Source: Bacteroidota bacterium (lineage in GTDB: Bacteria > Bacteroidota > Bacteroidia > Bacteroidales > Prolixibacteraceae). Taken from it: a stretch of 22,237 nucleotides of DNA. Every line of letters begins with the position of its first letter. Position 1 is the first letter of the stretch. The position numbers and the translations under genes were made by a program. Below the pieces are notes generated by a model. The model ran no database searches. It was given only the letters and a program-made list of their open reading frames with translations, and was not told where the DNA came from. Shown here one piece after another: positions 1 to 8,720 of this stretch. The stretch lies in the NCBI GenBank assembly GCA_030706665.1, contig JAUZOB010000011.1:1-22237 (forward strand), written 5' to 3'.

Positions 1-3000
1 AATGAAGCTCTTGTTGCCAAACGACACGCTTCTTCGTTCTGTAGAAGCCTAAACGGAATGTGGAAGTTTAACTGGGTGTCATGGCCACAGAAACGTCCCG
101 TAGATTTTTATAAACCATCTTTTGATGTTTCTTCATGGAAAGAAATTCCTGTACCTTCAAACTGGCAGGTGCAGGGCTATGGAACTCCCTATTACCGAAA
201 TGCCGGATATATCTTTGAACCAAAATTTCCTCATGTAATGAGTGCTCCTCCTAAAAACTATACTGCTTTTGAGGAACGTAATCCGGTGGGTAGTTACAGA
301 CGCAATTTTGAAGTTCCGGCAAATTGGAATGGACGAAGAATCTTCCTTTCTTTTGATGGAGTAGATTCAGGATTCTTCCTTTGGGTAAATGGAGAAAAGG
401 TAGGCTATAGCGTAAATAGCCGTAATGCTGCTGAATTCGACATTACCAGATATGTGAAACCCGGGAAAAATATGGTGGCTGTTGAGGTCTATCGTTTCTG
501 TGCCGGGAGTTATCTGGAAGATCAGGATATGTGGCGGTTAAGTGGAATCTTTCGGAATGTTACAGTTTGGAGTGCTCCACAACTTCATGTTCGGGATTTT
601 TTCGTTAAAACTAATTTGGATAGTCAATATAAGAACGCAACAGTCGAGGTTAGTGCAAAAGTTAAAAACTATGGTTCTTCTGCTTCGACAGCTAAAAGGC
701 TGGTAGCGAATTTATACAATGCCAACAAAATTGTCATAGGAGCTAAGGCAGAAGTGAATGTTCCTGCATTGAATCCGGGAGAAGAAACTGTGGTTAAATT
801 CAGTATCCCTGTCTCGAATCCTGTAAAATGGACGGCAGAAACTCCTTATCTCTATACTACAGTTCTGACATTAAATGATGGTTTTAACAATGTAGAAACA
901 CTTTCTGCCCGTACCGGTTTCCGAAAAATTGAAATCAAAGGAAGAGTTTTTACTGTCAATGGGACGCCTATTAAGTTGAAAGGTGCTAATCGTCACGAAC
1001 ACTGGGCTGAAGTAGGACATGCAATTACAGAAGCTCAAATGATACGTGATCTGGAGGTTCTGAAACAGGGGAATTGCAACCATGTACGTACTTGTCACTA
1101 TTCAGACGATCCTCGGTGGTATGAGTTATGCGATGAATGGGGAATCTGGTTGGTTGCAGAAGCAAATTGTGAAAGCCACGGATTGTGGAAAGAGTTCGAT
1201 GATGAACCAAGGATGAAAGCTGCTATTGTGGATCGGAATGTTGCAAATGTCGAGAATTTTAAAAATCATCCTTCTGTAATTATTTGGTCACTCGGAAATG
1301 AATGTGGAGAAGGTGGTTCAAATTTCGTGGCAGCAGAAGCAGCTATTAAATCGATTGATTCAACTCGTCCGGTACATTATGAACGATTCGGTATCGGGAA
1401 AGATAATCCTGCCGACATTGACAGCAGAATGTATACAAGTCCCGGTGAAGTTGAGAAAATAGCTCAGGACAATGAGAATTACAAGAAGCCTTTCTATTTG
1501 TGCGAGTATGCTCATGCGATGTTTAATTCGATGGGATCTATTGGTGAGTACAATGATGCTTTTGATAAATATCCAACACTTTTGGGCGGTGCAATTTGGG
1601 AATGGCAAGATCAAGCCTTATGGAACCGTCGTGATCCGAAGCATCCTATTCTTGCTTATGGAGGCGGATTCGGAGAATTCCCCAATGACCACTATTTTAT
1701 TCATAAAGGAGTAGTCTTTGCTAACCGCAGTCCAAAGCCTCATTATCCTGAAATGAAACGTGTTTATCAATGGATTGGAATCGGAGATAAAGATTTAGCA
1801 AATGGAGTGATTAAAATCCGTAATAAATACCAATTCATAAATCTTGATGATTTCGACGGTTCCTGGACACTTTCTGAAAATGGAAGAGAGATTGCACGTG
1901 GCGTATTAGATGTTCCAACGTTGGAACCGGGTGCTGAAACAACAGTTCGGATTCCCTATCATATTGCTAATCCCAAGCCTGGAGCCGAGTACTTCCTGCG
2001 AGTTTCGTTCTCATTGGCGCAAGATAAACTTTGGGCTAAAAAGGGATATGAATTAGCAGCAGCTCAATTCAAATTGCCGGTTGTAACACCTGCAGTCGTT
2101 AAAAATACAGCTAAGATGTCGCCTCTTAAAATGACACAGAATGACAAAGAAGTTGTTGTTAAAGGAAACGGATTTACTATTGTATTTGATAAAGGAAACG
2201 GAACTTTCTCTAATCTTGAACAAAATGGGGTGAGCCTTTTTAAAAGTAATGGAGGTCCGAGATTGTATTTATGGAGAGCTCCTCATCGAAATGACGATAT
2301 GTGGGCTGCAGAAGATTGGGTTAAATATGGCGTTAATGAATTGAAGTGGAAAACACTTGAGGTTAAAGCAGAACAGACAGAACAGGCTGTAGTTCGTATC
2401 GAATCGAAACTGCTCGGTGATGGTAAAAATGATTTCACTGTTAATCATGATGCCGTTTATACGATTACCGGGGATGGCTCTATCGCTGTGAAAAACTCAA
2501 TTCAATCAAGTAATTCAAAACTTGTCGTAGCAAGAATCGGTGTGAGAATGTTTTTAGATAAGCAATTTGATCAGTTCGCTTATTTTGGAAGAGGTCCCAT
2601 GGAAAATTATGCTGACCGTAAACGTGGATTTGACGTAGGGTTGTATCATAGTTCCGTGAAAGAGCAGCAGACTCCTTATGAAAAGCCGATGGATTGTGGA
2701 AATCATGAAGATGTTCGTTGGGCTTCGGTTAAAAGAGCTGATGGAACAGGGTTGATGGCTAAGAGCGATAAGAGTTTGTTACAGATCTCAGCTCTTCCTT
2801 ATAGTGATGAAGAACTGAATGTTCCGGAGTATAAAATTGATCTTCCTGCCAGTACTGCAACTGTTCTTTGTGTAAGCTATCGTACATTAGGCGTTGGATC
2901 CAATGGTTGTGGGCCGGAGCCTCTTGAACCCTATATTGTTCGTGCTGAACCTACTTCCTTTACTTATGTGTTGAGTTTATTGTCGGGAACAAAAACCAAA

Positions 3001-3018
3001 CTTGCGACAATTAAATAA
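1..3018 (+). CDS. GH2 beta-galactosidase, 5' end outside window
   Basis: Glycoside hydrolase family 2, LacZ-like, hydrolysing terminal beta-galactosides; probably periplasmic, but any signal peptide lies outside the window. The first ATG is at 58, yet the frame is open from base 1 and the codons before it still read as family sequence (SLNG just before MWKFNW), so 58 is an internal Met. Counting from that Met: sugar-binding jelly roll about 1-180, Ig-like domain about 190-290, TIM barrel about 295-590, a linker beta domain about 600-690, and the LacZ domain-5 beta-sandwich from about 705 to the end (FGRGPMENY). The acid/base Glu is E415 in SLGNEC and the nucleophile is E483 in LCEYAHAM. The CHY and EANCESHG motifs match the LacZ substrate pocket. 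The C-terminus is intact at residue 986. The family call is firm; the exact substrate (lactose, galactan or host glycan) cannot be read. A terminator follows directly, so this is the last gene of its unit. Confidence 0.93.
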   Translation, partial: NEALVAKRHASSFCRSLNGMWKFNWVSWPQKRPVDFYKPSFDVSSWKEIPVPSNWQVQGYGTPYYRNAGYIFEPKFPHVMSAPPKNYTAFEERNPVGSYRRNFEVPANWNGRRIFLSFDGVDSGFFLWVNGEKVGYSVNSRNAAEFDITRYVKPGKNMVAVEVYRFCAGSYLEDQDMWRLSGIFRNVTVWSAPQLHVRDFFVKTNLDSQYKNATVEVSAKVKNYGSSASTAKRLVANLYNANKIVIGAKAEVNVPALNPGEETVVKFSIPVSNPVKWTAETPYLYTTVLTLNDGFNNVETLSARTGFRKIEIKGRVFTVNGTPIKLKGANRHEHWAEVGHAITEAQMIRDLEVLKQGNCNHVRTCHYSDDPRWYELCDEWGIWLVAEANCESHGLWKEFDDEPRMKAAIVDRNVANVENFKNHPSVIIWSLGNECGEGGSNFVAAEAAIKSIDSTRPVHYERFGIGKDNPADIDSRMYTSPGEVEKIAQDNENYKKPFYLCEYAHAMFNSMGSIGEYNDAFDKYPTLLGGAIWEWQDQALWNRRDPKHPILAYGGGFGEFPNDHYFIHKGVVFANRSPKPHYPEMKRVYQWIGIGDKDLANGVIKIRNKYQFINLDDFDGSWTLSENGREIARGVLDVPTLEPGAETTVRIPYHIANPKPGAEYFLRVSFSLAQDKLWAKKGYELAAAQFKLPVVTPAVVKNTAKMSPLKMTQNDKEVVVKGNGFTIVFDKGNGTFSNLEQNGVSLFKSNGGPRLYLWRAPHRNDDMWAAEDWVKYGVNELKWKTLEVKAEQTEQAVVRIESKLLGDGKNDFTVNHDAVYTITGDGSIAVKNSIQSSNSKLVVARIGVRMFLDKQFDQFAYFGRGPMENYADRKRGFDVGLYHSSVKEQQTPYEKPMDCGNHEDVRWASVKRADGTGLMAKSDKSLLQISALPYSDEELNVPEYKIDLPASTATVLCVSYRTLGVGSNGCGPEPLEPYIVRAEPTSFTYVLSLLSGTKTKLATIK

Positions 3019-3056
3019 TAAAGAAATTCTTCCTAATTCTATATTTGATCCTTAAA

Positions 3057-3107
3057 GTCACAAAGACGTGATTCCTGTTAAATGGAATTGCCTTTGTGGC
3101 TTTTTTT
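3057..3107 (+). terminator. Intrinsic terminator after the beta-galactosidase
   Basis: GTCACAAAG (3057-3065) pairs with CTTTGTGGC (3092-3100) with one G-T wobble. A second inner stem, ATTCC (3071-3075) with GGAAT (3084-3088), sits inside. A run of seven T follows (3101-3107). It lies 38 bases after the stop codon. Confidence 0.85.
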
Positions 3108-3115
3108 AGACGAAA

Positions 3116-3147
3116 TTTGTGTAACGTTCGGATAATTATTACTTTAG
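3116..3147 (+). promoter_or_regulatory. Putative Bacteroidota promoter for the CAP lipoprotein gene
   Basis: TTTG at 3116-3119 is followed after 20 bases by TACTTTAG at 3140-3147, which matches the TAnnTTTG -7 consensus at 7 of 8 positions. The spacing fits the usual 19-21 bases. This would place transcription initiation near 3153 with a leader of about 45 bases. Confidence 0.5.
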
Positions 3148-3199
3148 AGGAAGTGATAATTGTAGAATTTGGATTCAAATTTTTAAAAGGAAAAGATTT

Positions 3200-3889
3200 A
3201 TGATGAAATGGAAGTTGGGTTTAGTGGGGTGTGTTATTTTATCTGAATGTGCTTTTACTTCTTGTACTGATGAAGCTATTACTGCTCCCGTAGCAACAAG
3301 TCAGCAGACGGCTAATAATACTTATGTGTCTCCTTCGGTTGAGCAAAAAATTCTGGATGAGATCAATTTACTTCGAAAATCACCCTCCGGGTACGCGGAT
3401 TTTATTGCTGAATATCAAAAGAGTTATGACGATAAAGGTGTGATTCATTATAATAATGAGCCTTTAATCCAGTCAGCTGAGGGGAAAGCAGCAGTTACAG
3501 AGTGTATTAATGAGCTTAAGTCTACTCAACCTCTGGGCGAGCTAACTTCTGCTGTCGGATTAGCGAAAGGTGCAAAAGACCTTGTGGCTGATCAGTCTGT
3601 TTCAGGAGGGGTAGGTCATACCGGGAGCAACGGAGATACTCCGTCTACCCGGGTTAGCAGATATGGGAAGTGGTTGGTTACCTTAGGCGAGAATATCCAT
3701 TATGGTTTCTCTGATCCACGAAGAATTATTATGTCATTACTTATTGATGACGGTGTAAAAGACAGGGGACATAGGAAGAATCTTTTGAATTCTTCGTTTA
3801 AGAAGATTGGGGTCGCATTTGGTACCCATCCTGTTTATAAATACATGACTGTGACAGATTTCGCCGGAGGATATACTGATAATCCATAA
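3200..3889 (+). CDS. CAP/SCP-domain lipoprotein
   Basis: A 229-residue protein of the CAP superfamily (cysteine-rich secretory protein, antigen 5, PR-1). Residues 1-21 form a signal peptide with a lipobox-like FTSC ending at Cys22. The acidic residues right after the Cys (TDE) resemble the surface-export signals of Bacteroidota lipoproteins, so surface exposure is possible. The CAP domain spans about 48-229, opening with ILDEINLLRKSP. The conserved polar residues of the CAP cavity are visible: H140 (GHTGS), E164 (GENIHYG) and H191 (GHRKNLLN). The start is one of two adjacent ATGs (3200, 3203). A promoter lies upstream and an inverted repeat downstream, so it appears to be a single-gene unit. 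The biochemical role of bacterial CAP proteins is generally not established, and nothing around it narrows this one. Confidence 0.85.
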   Translation: MMKWKLGLVGCVILSECAFTSCTDEAITAPVATSQQTANNTYVSPSVEQKILDEINLLRKSPSGYADFIAEYQKSYDDKGVIHYNNEPLIQSAEGKAAVTECINELKSTQPLGELTSAVGLAKGAKDLVADQSVSGGVGHTGSNGDTPSTRVSRYGKWLVTLGENIHYGFSDPRRIIMSLLIDDGVKDRGHRKNLLNSSFKKIGVAFGTHPVYKYMTVTDFAGGYTDNP

Positions 3890-3936
3890 GTTAATTATTT
3901 CTAAGCAGAGTGTGCTTTTGATTAGAAAATAAGTGA

Positions 3937-3986
3937 TTTAGAGTCATGTTCCATTCTTCAATATAGAACCGGAACATGACTCTAAA
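3937..3986. repeat. Perfect 16-bp inverted repeat between the CAP and namZ genes
   Basis: TTTAGAGTCATGTTCC (3937-3952) is the exact reverse complement of 3971-3986, with an 18-base loop. It lies 47 bases after the CAP stop. Neither strand has a T-run after the stem, so it is not a classic intrinsic terminator, although a terminator or processing hairpin for the CAP transcript is the simplest role. Confidence 0.8.
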
Positions 3987-4009
3987 AGTAGATATTTGAT
4001 ATGGTTGTA

Positions 4010-4039
4010 TTTCAGTTTTTCTTTACATGATTATATTTG
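4010..4039 (+). promoter_or_regulatory. Putative Bacteroidota promoter for namZ
   Basis: TATATTTG at 4032-4039 matches the TAnnTTTG -7 box exactly. A weak -33 candidate, TTTC, lies at 4010-4013 with an 18-base gap. Transcription would begin near 4045, leaving about 25 bases before the ATG at 4070. The box also contains the TTG at 4037 that could extend the reading frame upstream, which argues against that earlier start. Confidence 0.55.
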
Positions 4040-4069
4040 TATGAGGTATTACAAATTTTCATTCAAGCT

Positions 4070-5313
4070 ATGAAGAAATTATATTCCTTATTAGTTATTA
4101 CCCTATTTTCTTTTTGTGCCACTATTGTATCTGCGCACAATGTAAAAACAGGAATAGAAGTGTTGAGAGAGAATAACTTCAATATTCTGAAGGGAAAGCG
4201 GGTAGGATTGATCACAAACCCTACCGGAATTGATAGAAATATCAAATCGACTATTGATATTCTTTTTGAAGCACCGGGTGTCAAGCTTGTTGCTCTTTAT
4301 GGACCGGAACACGGAGTGAGAGGCGATACCCCTGCGGGTGAATATGTAGAGAGTGCAAAAGATTCCCGGACAGGACTTCCTGTGTATAGCCTTTATGGGA
4401 AAACCCGTAAGCCAACGCCTGAAATGTTAAAAGGGATTGATGTCTTAGTTTATGACATACAAGATATCGGTTCACGATCTTACACTTATATCAGCACAAT
4501 GGGGTTAGCGATGGAAGCTGCGGCAGAAAACAATCTTGAATTTGTTGTTCTGGATCGTCCCAATCCCTTAGGGGGACTGAAGATGGAAGGGCCTCTTACT
4601 GAACCTGGTTTTACTTCATTTGTCAGCCAGTTCCCGATTCCATATGTTCATGGCCTTACTGTTGGAGAACTTGCTTCGTATCTGAATAATGAAAAACTGT
4701 TGACAAATGGTGAACAATGCAAGCTAACGGTAGTGAAGATGAAAGGGTGGAAGAGAAAGATGACTTTTACTGATACAAATTTGCCATGGGTTCCTTCTTC
4801 TCCGCATATTCCATATGCTCAGTCAGCAAGCTTTTACCCTGTATCCGGTATTTTAGGTGAGCTTTATGTTTTTAATATTGGAGTCGGGTACACTCTTCCT
4901 TTCCAGCTCTTTGGCGCCGAATGGATTGATGATGCCGAAAAGCTTGCATTCGAATTAAATAATCTTCATGTTCCAGGATGTGTTTCCGGCCGATTCACTT
5001 TAAGCCTTATTATAGTGTTTCAAAAGATAAGATGGTGCATGGGGTACAAGTACATATAACTGATTACGGGAAGGTCCCTTTGTCTCTTGTGCAGTTCTAC
5101 ATCCTTCAGGAATGTCATAAAATATATCCTTCGAAGAATGTGTTTGATCTGTGTGCTCCGGATAGAATCAGTATGTTTGATAAAGTTTCGGGAACAGATC
5201 AGGTTCGGAAATTATTCTCAAAGAATTTCCTGGTCAGCGATATTGTTTCTTTGTGGAATAAGGATGTGGAACTATTTAGAGCAAAAACAAAGCGTTCTCT
5301 CCTTTATAAATAG
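4070..5313 (+). pseudogene. namZ: NamZ-like exo-beta-N-acetylmuramidase (DUF1343), frameshifted
   Basis: DUF1343 proteins (CAZy GH171) include NamZ enzymes, which release N-acetylmuramic acid from the non-reducing end of peptidoglycan fragments. The ATG at 4070 opens a clear signal peptide (MKKLYSLLVITLF, cleavage near VSA/H). Family motifs follow: GLITNPTGID, LYGPEHGVRGD, VYDIQDIGSRSYTY, VLDRPNPLGG, HGLTVGELA. The first frame holds up to HVPG, whose GGA codon ends at 4978, then runs into unrelated sequence and stops at 5059. The family sequence resumes in the next frame from CFRPIHFKPYYSV (4981 on) and continues normally to 5313. One base is missing between 4978 and 4981, where most relatives have a Val codon. 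Rejoined, the protein would be about 414 residues, normal for the family. There is no long homopolymer or slippery heptamer at the break, so a point deletion or a sequence error is likelier than programmed frameshifting. As written the C-terminal quarter is lost. Confidence 0.85.
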
Positions 5314-5340
5314 AATGTGAGTTTATTGTAAATAGAAAAG

Positions 5341-5369
5341 TCTTTCCTGTTTACGCCATGCAGGAAAGA
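5341..5369. repeat. Perfect 9-bp inverted repeat after namZ
   Basis: TCTTTCCTG (5341-5349) and CAGGAAAGA (5361-5369) flank an 11-base loop, 27 bases after the namZ stop. On the plus strand no T-run follows. On the minus strand the stem is followed by CTTTTCTATTT, so it could act as a second terminator for the efflux operon. Confidence 0.6.
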
Positions 5370-5380
5370 AGAATAAGAAT

Positions 5381-5429
5381 CATTGCTCTTTATGGGTTAT
5401 TGAGAGAGATTCTAAAAATAAAGACAATG
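5381..5429. repeat. Imperfect 12-bp inverted repeat in the convergent intergenic region
   Basis: CATTG-TCTTTAT (5381-5393, with one extra C at 5386) is complementary to ATAAAGACAATG (5418-5429), with a 24-base loop. No function is evident. It belongs to a cluster of hairpins between two converging units. Confidence 0.4.
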
Positions 5430-5461
5430 TAAAAAGTTGACTTTGTCCGAGTATTATAGCA

Positions 5462-5518
5462 AAAGGGCACAAAAGCAAAAATTCATAAAGAATTATGCTA
5501 TTGCGGCCTTTCTTTTTT
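5462..5518 (+). terminator. Possible plus-strand terminator for namZ
   Basis: AAAGG (5462-5466) pairs with CCTTT (5507-5511), followed by C and six T (5513-5518). Inside lie nested AGC/GCT and AATTC/GAATT pairings around an ATAAA loop. The outer stem is short and the loop long, so this is a weak call, supported mainly by the T-run and the position. Confidence 0.35.
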
Positions 5519-5523
5519 AATGC

Positions 5524-5555
5524 AAAAAGGGACAACGCAATAATGCAGTTGCCCC
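5524..5555 (-). terminator. Intrinsic terminator of the RND efflux operon
   Basis: On the minus strand GGGGCAAC (5555-5548) pairs with GTTGTCCC (5536-5529) through seven Watson-Crick pairs and one G-U. An inner GCA/TGC extension closes a small loop, and five T (5528-5524) follow. It begins 36 bases beyond the pump gene's stop codon. Confidence 0.75.
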
Positions 5556-5591
5556 TCGGGGTTCGTTTGTTGATTTATAATTAATGATTGT

Positions 5592-8500
5592 CTATTCTCT
5601 TTCTGGTGTCTTCTTTCGATGGGTTACAAAATAGAGAGCGGGTGTGACAATTGCCGTTAAAATCAAAGATGAAGCAAGACCTCCGACAATGACAGTTGCC
5701 AATGGCCGTTGTACATCTGATCCAACTCCTGTATTCAGAGCTGCCGGCAATAATCCGATAATTGCAATAAGCATAACGAGGAAAATAGGACGGAACTGTA
5801 CAAGTGATCCCTTCAAGACGACATCGTAGATAGGGGTATTCTTTTTTCGGTTCAGTCGATTGAGGTAGCTGATCCAAAGTACTCCTGCCATTACACAGAC
5901 TCCTGCAAGGGATACAAATCCTACTCCTGCTGAAATACTGATGTTAATTCCCCGGATGTATAACGCTGCAATCCCACCAATTACTGCAAAGGGGATATTA
6001 GCCATTACCAACAATGCATATTTGAACTGATAATTGAAAAGTATCAGCAAAATGAAGAAGATAAGCAGAAGCGTTATCGGGATGATAACCATCATTCTGC
6101 TTTTAGAACGTTGCAGGTTTTCAAATTGTCCTCCCATACTAAACGAATAATTAGGAGGGAGTTTGATTTGGTGTTCGATCTTATTTCTTATCTCTTTTGC
6201 AAAACTTCCCTGATCTCTGCCACGGATATTGGTTTTGACAGTAATCTGCCTTTGATCCTCATCCCTGCAGATAATCGACTGCCCTTCTGATAGTTTAATG
6301 GAGGCTACCTGAGATAATGGGATTCTCATCCCGGTTTTGGTCGGGACTATAATCTTTCCGATTTGCTCAGGAGTGTTACGGCTTTCCCTGTTATAACGTA
6401 AGATAATGTCAAACTTACGCTCTTCTTCCCATAGCGAAGAGACGGGAAGTCCACCGATAGCCATTTCCAGAACAGCGTTTACATCGGATACGTTTATTCC
6501 GTAACGGGCTGCCGCATTTCGATCGACCGCAACGACTAACTGAGATTGCTTTCCTTCCTGCTCAATAGCTGTTTCAGATGCACCTTGTACTTTTTTAGTA
6601 ATGGTCAGAATCTTTTCGCTATAGTGACGTAAGGTGTCCAGGTCTTTGCCTGTAACAAAGATGGCCAGGTCAGAAGAGGAGCCGGTTGCATTCTCTGTAA
6701 CCATATCAATAATGGGCTGTGTTACAGTAAAACTTGCACCGGGGATGTCTTTCTCCAATCTGTTTTTAATATCGAGTACCAGCTCTTTTTTTGTACGCCC
6801 GCTACTCCATGTACTGTATGGTTGTTTTAGCTGAACCATGGCTTCTATTCTGTTCGGGCCGAAGGGGTCGGTGCCATCATCAGTTCTTCCCAACTGAGTG
6901 AGTACTCCTTTGATTTCGTCATATCCGGACAGCTCTTTTCGTATCATGGCAGGATATTGGTTGGCTGCCTCAAGAGATATCCCTGAAGGCAAAAAGACTC
7001 TTACCCAGATACACCCTTCGTCAAGTTCGGGTAAGAATTCCGTGCCTAATTTTGTTCCTCCCCAGAATCCAAGGGTCACGATTACTGCTGCTATGATAAG
7101 AGTTGTTTTGGGGACCTTTAATACGTACTGTAGTATTTTGTTATAGACTCTTTGAATTGCATCCCATAGAAAATTCTTATGCTCTATAGAATTTGCTTTA
7201 AAAATATAAGATCCTAAAATCGGAACCATTGTGATAGAGTAAAGCATTGAACCCAAAATGGCAAATGAGAGAGTCCATGCCATGGGAGAGAAGAGCCTTC
7301 CTTCAACCCTTTGGAGCGTGAACATGGGCAATAGTGCTACAATGATGATAACGACTGTGTATAGAATCTGGCGTTGCACTTCACGTGATGATCTGATCAC
7401 AATCGATTGAATCCCTCTTTCTCTTTCAAAGGGTGATGCATTTCGAAGGTTTCGATAGATTGCTTCAACCATTACAACCGAGGCATCGACAATTAATCCG
7501 AAGTCGATTGCTCCGAGTGATAAGAGATTTGCCGGTATGCCAGATAGAAACATACAGATAAAGGCAAAAAGGAGAGAGAAAGGGATGGCAAGGGCTGAGA
7601 TTGTTGCGGCTTTCCAATCTCCCAGTAATATGGTAAGTACGATCAATACGACCAGCATCCCTTCCATCAACGTTTTGGCCACGGTATGAATGGTAAGGGT
7701 GACAAGTTCCGTGCGGTCATAATACGTTTGAACGGCTATTCCTTTGGGCAGGATCTCTTTGTTCAATTCATTGATCTTATCATATACATTCAGCATGGTC
7801 CGGGATGGATTCTCAAATTTTTTGAGCAACACGATCCCTTCGATGCTTTGACTTTTTGATACACCTCTTGTCTTGTCGAGATAACCAAGAATCCCGGTAG
7901 GGGGAAGGTTTCCGATCTCTACGCTGGAGAGGTCTTTAATCAAAATGGGTACCCCTTCACGATTGTCGACAACAATATTCTCGATATCCTGAGCTTTTGA
8001 GATACGTCCGATTCCCCGGATGTTCATTTGGGTGGAACCAATCCGAATATAATTACCGCCTGTATTCTTATTGTTGGCAGAGATCGCATCAGAGATATCT
8101 TGTACCTTTAAATTGTATTTTTCAAGTTGTAACGGATTAATTACAACCTGAAACTGCCGGACCAATCCTCCGAAATTTGATACATCTACGACTCCTTCAG
8201 CTTGAAGAATCTTTGGAGTGATGACATAATCCTGCAGCTCACGGAGTGTTGTTAGGGGTACACTATCGGGGGCATCGATTACATATCGAAATATTTCACC
8301 CATAGCCATGGTGAGAGGAGTCAGTACAGGCGTCGCTCCATCGGGCAGTTCTGCATCTTTTAATTTCTCCAATACAAGTTGGCGGGCTAGGTAAATATTG
8401 GTTTTATCGTTGAAAGTGAGGCTCACTTTTGAAAGTCCGAAGATGGTTTTGGAACGTTTACTGATTACTCCGGGTACCGTATTTAAAGCCCTTTCGATCG

Positions 8501-8699
8501 GAATGGTGACCTGTTGTTCCATCTCTTCCGAAGGAAGTCCATTCACCTGCGTAATGACTCCAACCTCATTGTCGCTGATATCCGGATAGGCCTCAATATC
8601 CAATTGAAACCATGCCAGCAATCCGATGCCGGAAAGAAGAATGGTCGCCATAAGTACAATGGCTCTGTGTTTTATAATGAATGTAATAAGTTTTTTCAT
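5592..8699 (-). CDS. CzcA/CusA-family RND heavy-metal efflux pump
   Basis: A 1035-residue inner-membrane RND transporter of the heavy-metal efflux (HME) family, normal in length. It drives proton-coupled export of metal ions through a tripartite complex with the adaptor and outer membrane factor encoded just upstream. The N-terminus MKKLITFIIKHRAIVL opens TM1, followed by the usual periplasmic loop with YPDISD and PIERALNTVPG. TM4 carries DFGLIVDASVVMVEA: D399, D405 and E412 have the same spacing as the essential D402/D408/E415 of CzcA, which favours divalent cations (Zn, Co, Cd, Ni) over Cu/Ag. The second half shows EFLPELDEG, TDPFGPN and the C-terminal TM bundle. The start lies 21 bases after the adaptor's stop. 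No metal-responsive regulator is encoded in the window. Substrate assignment is inference. Confidence 0.92.
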   Translation of the reverse strand: MKKLITFIIKHRAIVLMATILLSGIGLLAWFQLDIEAYPDISDNEVGVITQVNGLPSEEMEQQVTIPIERALNTVPGVISKRSKTIFGLSKVSLTFNDKTNIYLARQLVLEKLKDAELPDGATPVLTPLTMAMGEIFRYVIDAPDSVPLTTLRELQDYVITPKILQAEGVVDVSNFGGLVRQFQVVINPLQLEKYNLKVQDISDAISANNKNTGGNYIRIGSTQMNIRGIGRISKAQDIENIVVDNREGVPILIKDLSSVEIGNLPPTGILGYLDKTRGVSKSQSIEGIVLLKKFENPSRTMLNVYDKINELNKEILPKGIAVQTYYDRTELVTLTIHTVAKTLMEGMLVVLIVLTILLGDWKAATISALAIPFSLLFAFICMFLSGIPANLLSLGAIDFGLIVDASVVMVEAIYRNLRNASPFERERGIQSIVIRSSREVQRQILYTVVIIIVALLPMFTLQRVEGRLFSPMAWTLSFAILGSMLYSITMVPILGSYIFKANSIEHKNFLWDAIQRVYNKILQYVLKVPKTTLIIAAVIVTLGFWGGTKLGTEFLPELDEGCIWVRVFLPSGISLEAANQYPAMIRKELSGYDEIKGVLTQLGRTDDGTDPFGPNRIEAMVQLKQPYSTWSSGRTKKELVLDIKNRLEKDIPGASFTVTQPIIDMVTENATGSSSDLAIFVTGKDLDTLRHYSEKILTITKKVQGASETAIEQEGKQSQLVVAVDRNAAARYGINVSDVNAVLEMAIGGLPVSSLWEEERKFDIILRYNRESRNTPEQIGKIIVPTKTGMRIPLSQVASIKLSEGQSIICRDEDQRQITVKTNIRGRDQGSFAKEIRNKIEHQIKLPPNYSFSMGGQFENLQRSKSRMMVIIPITLLLIFFILLILFNYQFKYALLVMANIPFAVIGGIAALYIRGINISISAGVGFVSLAGVCVMAGVLWISYLNRLNRKKNTPIYDVVLKGSLVQFRPIFLVMLIAIIGLLPAALNTGVGSDVQRPLATVIVGGLASSLILTAIVTPALYFVTHRKKTPERE

Positions 8700-8720
8700 C
8701 CGAAATTTTTTTAATAATGA

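Noticed and set aside
4037..4069. Upstream TTG start for namZ, adding 11 residues
   Set aside because: The TTG is part of the exact TATATTTG promoter box, and the ATG at 4070 begins a normal signal peptide.
4978..5313. Second half of namZ as an independent 111-residue gene
   Set aside because: Its sequence is the direct continuation of the DUF1343 protein; the ATG arises by chance at the frame break.
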